The notes under the pieces: model-generated
What the model saw: only the letters and a program-made list of their open reading frames with translations
What the model was told of the DNA's origin: nothing
Database searches by the model: none
Source of the DNA: an uncultured Pseudomonadota bacterium
GTDB lineage: Bacteria > Pseudomonadota > Gammaproteobacteria > Burkholderiales > SG8-41
Direction of reading: 5' to 3'
Length of the DNA stretch: 16,812 nucleotides
Assembly: GCA_946885605.1 (NCBI GenBank)
Contig: CAMPGR010000085.1
Span: 1-16,812 of the forward strand
Program-made: the position numbers and the translations under genes
Part shown: in pieces, positions 14,176 to 16,812 of the stretch
How positions within the stretch are numbered: position 1 is the stretch's first letter
How the letters are laid out: each line of letters begins with the position of its first letter

Positions 14176-15147
14176 ATGAAGTTCTTGTCAGCCGTACTGC
14201 TGGTGGCCTGCGCCGCGCTCGACGCGGCGGGCGCGTTCGCGCAAACCGCATATCCGCCACGGGCGGTGCGCATGCTGGTCGGGTTTGCGCCGGGCGGAAC
14301 GACCGACATCATCGCGCGGCTGCTTGCGCCCGAGTTGAGCGAAGCTTTCGACCGCCAGTTCTATGTCGAAAACCGCCCGGGCGCCACCGGCAACATCGCG
14401 ACCGACCTCGCCGCGAAATCGGCACCCGACGGCACCACACTCCTCGTCGTATCCGCCTCGTTTGCCAGCAACGTCAGCCTCTATTCCCGCGCGGGCTATG
14501 ACCCGCTGCGCGACTTTGCGCCCATCACGCGCGTTGCGGCTGTGCACAACCTGCTGGCCGCGCACCCGGCGCTGCCGGTAAGGAGCGTGAAGGACCTCGT
14601 CGCTCTCGCCAAGCGCTATCCAGGCCAAGTGGCTTTTGCCTCGCCGGGCCACGGCAGCACGCCGCACCTCGCGCTGGAATTGCTCAAGATGCGGGCCGGT
14701 CCGCTCAACGTGCTGCACGTTCCCTATCGCGGCATGGCGCCTGCGGTGCTCGAAGCGGTCGGTGGGCAGGTTCATGCGCTGGTGTCCACGCTGCCCCCGG
14801 CGCTGCCGCACGTGCGCAGCGGCCGGCTGCGTCCGCTCGCCATCGCGAGCCTGAAACGCGTGAGCGCGCTCGCCGAAGTCCCCACCTTCGACGAGGCCGG
14901 CTATCCGGGCTTCGAGGCCGCGGCGTGGAATGCGGTGCTCGCACCGGCCGGCACCTCGTACGACGTCGTCACGCGACTGCATCTTGCGATCGCCCAGGCG
15001 GCGCGCGCGAAACCGTTTGCAGAGCGGCTCGAGAACCTCGGGGCGGAGGTCATCGCCGATACGCCGGATGAGTTTGCCGACTACTTGCGTTCGGAGATCC
15101 GGAAATGGGCGCAGGTGGTGGAGCGCACCGGCGCGCGCATCGACTGA
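14176..15147 (+). CDS. Bug/TctC-family periplasmic solute-binding protein (third copy)
   Basis: This is a 323-residue Bug receptor. The signal peptide MKFLSAVLLVACAALDAAG ends near AFA-Q. The first strand and turn are YPPRAVRMLVGFAPGGTTD, then FYVENRPGATGNIATDLAAK, VKDLVALAKRYPGQVAFASP, VPYRGMAPAVLEAVGG and LAIASLKRVSALAEVPTFDEAGYPG. ATG 14176 gives the usual Bug length; ATG 14167 and an upstream open frame to 14089 are less likely because that part overlaps the lipoprotein gene. The signal peptide also contains LVAC, which fits a lipobox (Cys12), but the AFA-Q site is the more typical processing site. It is the last gene of the hydrolase-Bug-lipoprotein-Bug run; the next gene starts 174 bases on. 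Confidence 0.92.
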   Translation: MKFLSAVLLVACAALDAAGAFAQTAYPPRAVRMLVGFAPGGTTDIIARLLAPELSEAFDRQFYVENRPGATGNIATDLAAKSAPDGTTLLVVSASFASNVSLYSRAGYDPLRDFAPITRVAAVHNLLAAHPALPVRSVKDLVALAKRYPGQVAFASPGHGSTPHLALELLKMRAGPLNVLHVPYRGMAPAVLEAVGGQVHALVSTLPPALPHVRSGRLRPLAIASLKRVSALAEVPTFDEAGYPGFEAAAWNAVLAPAGTSYDVVTRLHLAIAQAARAKPFAERLENLGAEVIADTPDEFADYLRSEIRKWAQVVERTGARID

Positions 15148-15205
15148 AGAAGACTTTCGCGCGCAACTCGTCTTTGGCGCGGTCCAGCGTCTTGCGTCGG
15201 CTCGC

Positions 15206-15260
15206 CGGAAGTTTCTTCCCTGCCCGTGAAAAAAGTGCTTGATCCGGAAGTTCCCGCCCG
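15206..15260. repeat. Imperfect direct repeat and small hairpin upstream of the flavoprotein gene
   Basis: CCGGAAGTTTCTTCCC (15205-15220) and CCGGAAGTTCCC (15244-15255) are related direct copies, each followed by GCCCG or nearly so. The first contains a perfect GGAAG-TTT-CTTCC hairpin (15207-15219). They occupy the 174-base gap before the oxidoreductase and could be regulator sites. I see no clear -10/-35 pair. Confidence 0.3.
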
Positions 15261-15321
15261 CGGCTGAACCATCCTGCGCCCGCGCGTCAAATGTAGGGAG
15301 CGCCCCATTCGGAGGTATGCC

Positions 15322-16701
15322 ATGTCCGAGAAATACGACGCCATCGTGATCGGCGCGGGGCAGGCGGGCCCCGCGCTCGCGGTGCGGCTCGCGACGTCCG
15401 GGCGCAAGACGGCGATCGTCGAGCGCAAATACTTCGGTGGAACCTGCCTCAACACGGGCTGCACGCCCACCAAGACGCTCGTCGCAAGCGCGCGCGCCGC
15501 GTACGTGACGCGCCGCGCCGCTGACTTCGGCGTCGTGATCCAGGGGGCGGTTTCCGTTGACATGAGACGCGTCAAGGCGCGCAAGGACGAGATCGTCCGG
15601 ACATGGAGGGAACGCCTCGAGAAGTGGCTTACGGAAACGCCGAACCTGACGGTGTATCGCGGTCATGCCCGGTTCGAGAGCCGGCGCACGATACGGGTAG
15701 ACGGGGCGCTGCTCGAGGCGGATACGTTCTTCATCAATGTCGGCGCGCGAGCGCGCGTGCCCCGCTTGCCGGGGATTGGAGAGGTGAGCTTCCTCACCAA
15801 TTCCACCATCATGGAGCTCGAAACACAGCCCGGGCACCTGATCATCGTGGGCGGGAGCTACGTCGGTCTCGAATTCGCGCAGATGTATCGCCGCTTCGGA
15901 AGCCGCGTCACCGTGGTAGAAATGGCCGCGCGCCTCATCGCGAAGGAAGACGGGGAAGTATCGCAAGCGGTGCGCGAGATTCTTGAAGGGGAGGGAATCG
16001 CGATCCGCACGAGCGCCGAATGCGTGACCCTCGCAAGGCATGGCGGCGGCGTGGCGGTCGGGCTCGAATGCAGCGATGAACCGCGCAGGATCGAAGGCTC
16101 GCACGTGCTCCTGGCCGTGGGGCGCACGCCGAATACCGACGATCTCGGGCTCGACAAAGCGGGCGTCGCGACGGACAAGCACGGCTATATCACCGTGGAT
16201 GACGAGCTGCGCACCAACGTGCCCGGCATCTGGGCGCTTGGCGAGGTGAATGGGCGCGGCGCTTTCACGCATACCTCGTACAACGACTACGAGATCGTGG
16301 CGGCAAACCTGCTCGACAACGACCGGCGGCGGGTGAGCGATCGCATCCAGACGTACGCCCTGTACACGGATCCACCGCTGGGCCGCGCCGGGATGGCCGA
16401 GCACGAGGCGCGGAAGAGCGGGCGCAAGCTGCTCGGGGCCAAGATGCCGATGAGCCGCGTTGCGCGCGCCCGCGAGCGCAGCGAGACGGACGGCTTCATG
16501 AAGATCGTGGTCGATGCGGAAACGAAGCAGATACTGGGGGCGGCGATACTCGGCATCGAGGGCGACGAAGTGATACACGCGATACTCGATATGATGTATG
16601 CCCGCGCCCCGTACACCGTCATGCAGCGTGCGGTGCACATCCATCCCACCGTCACGGAATTGGTGCCGACGCTCCTCGGCGAGCTCAAGCCGCTCGACTG
16701 A
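15322..16701 (+). CDS. FAD-dependent pyridine nucleotide-disulfide oxidoreductase (dihydrolipoamide/mercuric reductase-like)
   Basis: This is a 459-residue class I flavoprotein disulfide reductase. In order it has the FAD motif GAGQAG (11-16), the redox-active disulfide GGTCLNTGCTPTK (C42 and C47), the NAD(P)-binding motif GGSYVG (177-182), a second FAD contact in GIWALGEVNGRGAFTHTSYN, and the C-terminal active-site HIHPTVTE (H441, E446). The overall form resembles mercuric reductase or dihydrolipoamide dehydrogenase, but the C-terminal vicinal cysteines of MerA are absent and no lipoyl-enzyme genes are nearby, so the substrate is open. E308 stands where this family usually has Asp in the FAD-contact GD motif, a conservative change. 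The ATG has GGAGG at 15311-15315, six bases upstream. It ends just before a tandem-repeat array. Confidence 0.88.
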   Translation: MSEKYDAIVIGAGQAGPALAVRLATSGRKTAIVERKYFGGTCLNTGCTPTKTLVASARAAYVTRRAADFGVVIQGAVSVDMRRVKARKDEIVRTWRERLEKWLTETPNLTVYRGHARFESRRTIRVDGALLEADTFFINVGARARVPRLPGIGEVSFLTNSTIMELETQPGHLIIVGGSYVGLEFAQMYRRFGSRVTVVEMAARLIAKEDGEVSQAVREILEGEGIAIRTSAECVTLARHGGGVAVGLECSDEPRRIEGSHVLLAVGRTPNTDDLGLDKAGVATDKHGYITVDDELRTNVPGIWALGEVNGRGAFTHTSYNDYEIVAANLLDNDRRRVSDRIQTYALYTDPPLGRAGMAEHEARKSGRKLLGAKMPMSRVARARERSETDGFMKIVVDAETKQILGAAILGIEGDEVIHAILDMMYARAPYTVMQRAVHIHPTVTELVPTLLGELKPLD

Positions 16702-16708
16702 AGAGCGT

Positions 16709-16812
16709 CTCCTTCCCCCTCAGGGGGAAACAAAGCACCGCTCCTTCCCCCTCAGCCGGAAACAAAGCACCGCTCCTTCCCCCTCAGCCGGAAACAAAGC
16801 ACCGCTCCTTCC
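16709..16812. repeat. Array of 32-bp tandem repeats, truncated by the window edge
   Basis: Three full 32-base units start at 16709, 16741 and 16773, and a fourth begins at 16805 and is cut off. Each starts CTCCTTCCCCCTCAG and ends GGAAACAAAGCACCG. Units two and three are identical; unit one differs at two adjacent bases (GG instead of CC at 16724-16725). In unit one TTCCCCC-TCA-GGGGGAA forms a perfect 7-bp stem, which the change in the others breaks. There are no spacers, so it is a minisatellite-type array, not a CRISPR. It begins seven bases after the flavoprotein stop codon. Confidence 0.9.

Noticed and set aside
14188..16644. Very long open frame (818 codons) on the minus strand opposite the third Bug gene and the flavoprotein gene
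   Set aside because: Its product is Arg/His/Ala-rich with no domain, and it spans two well-supported genes and their intergenic gap. It arises from GC-rich codon use on the other strand.
15322..16701. Mercury-resistance merA
   Set aside because: It lacks the C-terminal cysteine pair and the N-terminal metal-binding domain, and no merR, merT or merP gene is nearby.
16709..16812. CRISPR array
   Set aside because: The 32-base repeats are contiguous with no unique spacers, and there are no cas genes.
1..16812. Mobile element, prophage or defence island
   Set aside because: No transposase, integrase, phage structural or nuclease gene was recognised, and all recognised genes are ordinary metabolic, transport or signalling genes.

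Overview
The window is high-GC chromosomal DNA with densely packed genes. It most resembles a betaproteobacterium, probably an uncultured or environmental member of the Burkholderiales. The reasons are three Bug/TctC-type solute-binding proteins without adjacent transporter subunits, a DUF4124 periplasmic protein, E. coli-type gshA, a BaeSR/MacAB pair and betaproteobacterial-style extragenic palindromes. This placement is inference; no rRNA or other phylogenetic marker lies in the window. I see no tRNA, rRNA, transposase, integrase, phage gene or CRISPR array.

Region 1 (1-4829) is an efflux and signalling module. macA-macB (minus strand, 4-base ATGA overlap; macB runs off the left edge) diverges from a BaeS-type histidine kinase, a BaeR-type response regulator (8-base overlap) and a small membrane protein 21 bases further on. 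The roughly 215-base divergent region holds a perfect 7-bp inverted repeat just after a CATAAT -10-like hexamer, a plausible operator. The likely logic is that the two-component system senses envelope or compound stress and controls the tripartite efflux pump.

Region 2 (4830-9876) is metabolic and housekeeping. A D-2-hydroxyacid dehydrogenase and an SMP-30/gluconolactonase-type enzyme lie in tandem on the minus strand, separated by a short extragenic palindrome. gshA (glutamate-cysteine ligase, E. coli class) diverges from the SMP-30 gene and ends tail-to-tail on a DUF4124 periplasmic protein, their stop codons sharing a CTAA. A small DUF2188-like protein follows, then 255 bases without a gene but with three perfect inverted repeats.

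Region 3 (9877-16701) is a small-molecule uptake and catabolism neighbourhood. A Bug solute-binding protein (minus) diverges from a 6-phosphogluconate-dehydrogenase-like/DUF1932 enzyme. Then come, all on the plus strand, an alpha/beta hydrolase with a cysteine at the nucleophile position, a second Bug protein, a 68-residue coiled-coil lipoprotein, a third Bug protein, and a dihydrolipoamide/mercuric-reductase-like flavoprotein. The hydrolase-Bug-lipoprotein-Bug genes are 22-52 bases apart and look like one operon. The likely theme is capture of organic acids, then hydrolysis and redox conversion, but no substrate can be read from the sequence.

The right edge (16709-16812) is an array of 32-bp tandem repeats that continues past the window. 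No intergenic stretch exceeds 300 bases. I found no clear undescribed system. The most unusual items are the lipoprotein between two Bug genes, the Cys-nucleophile hydrolase in that operon, the operator-like dyad, and the 32-bp array.
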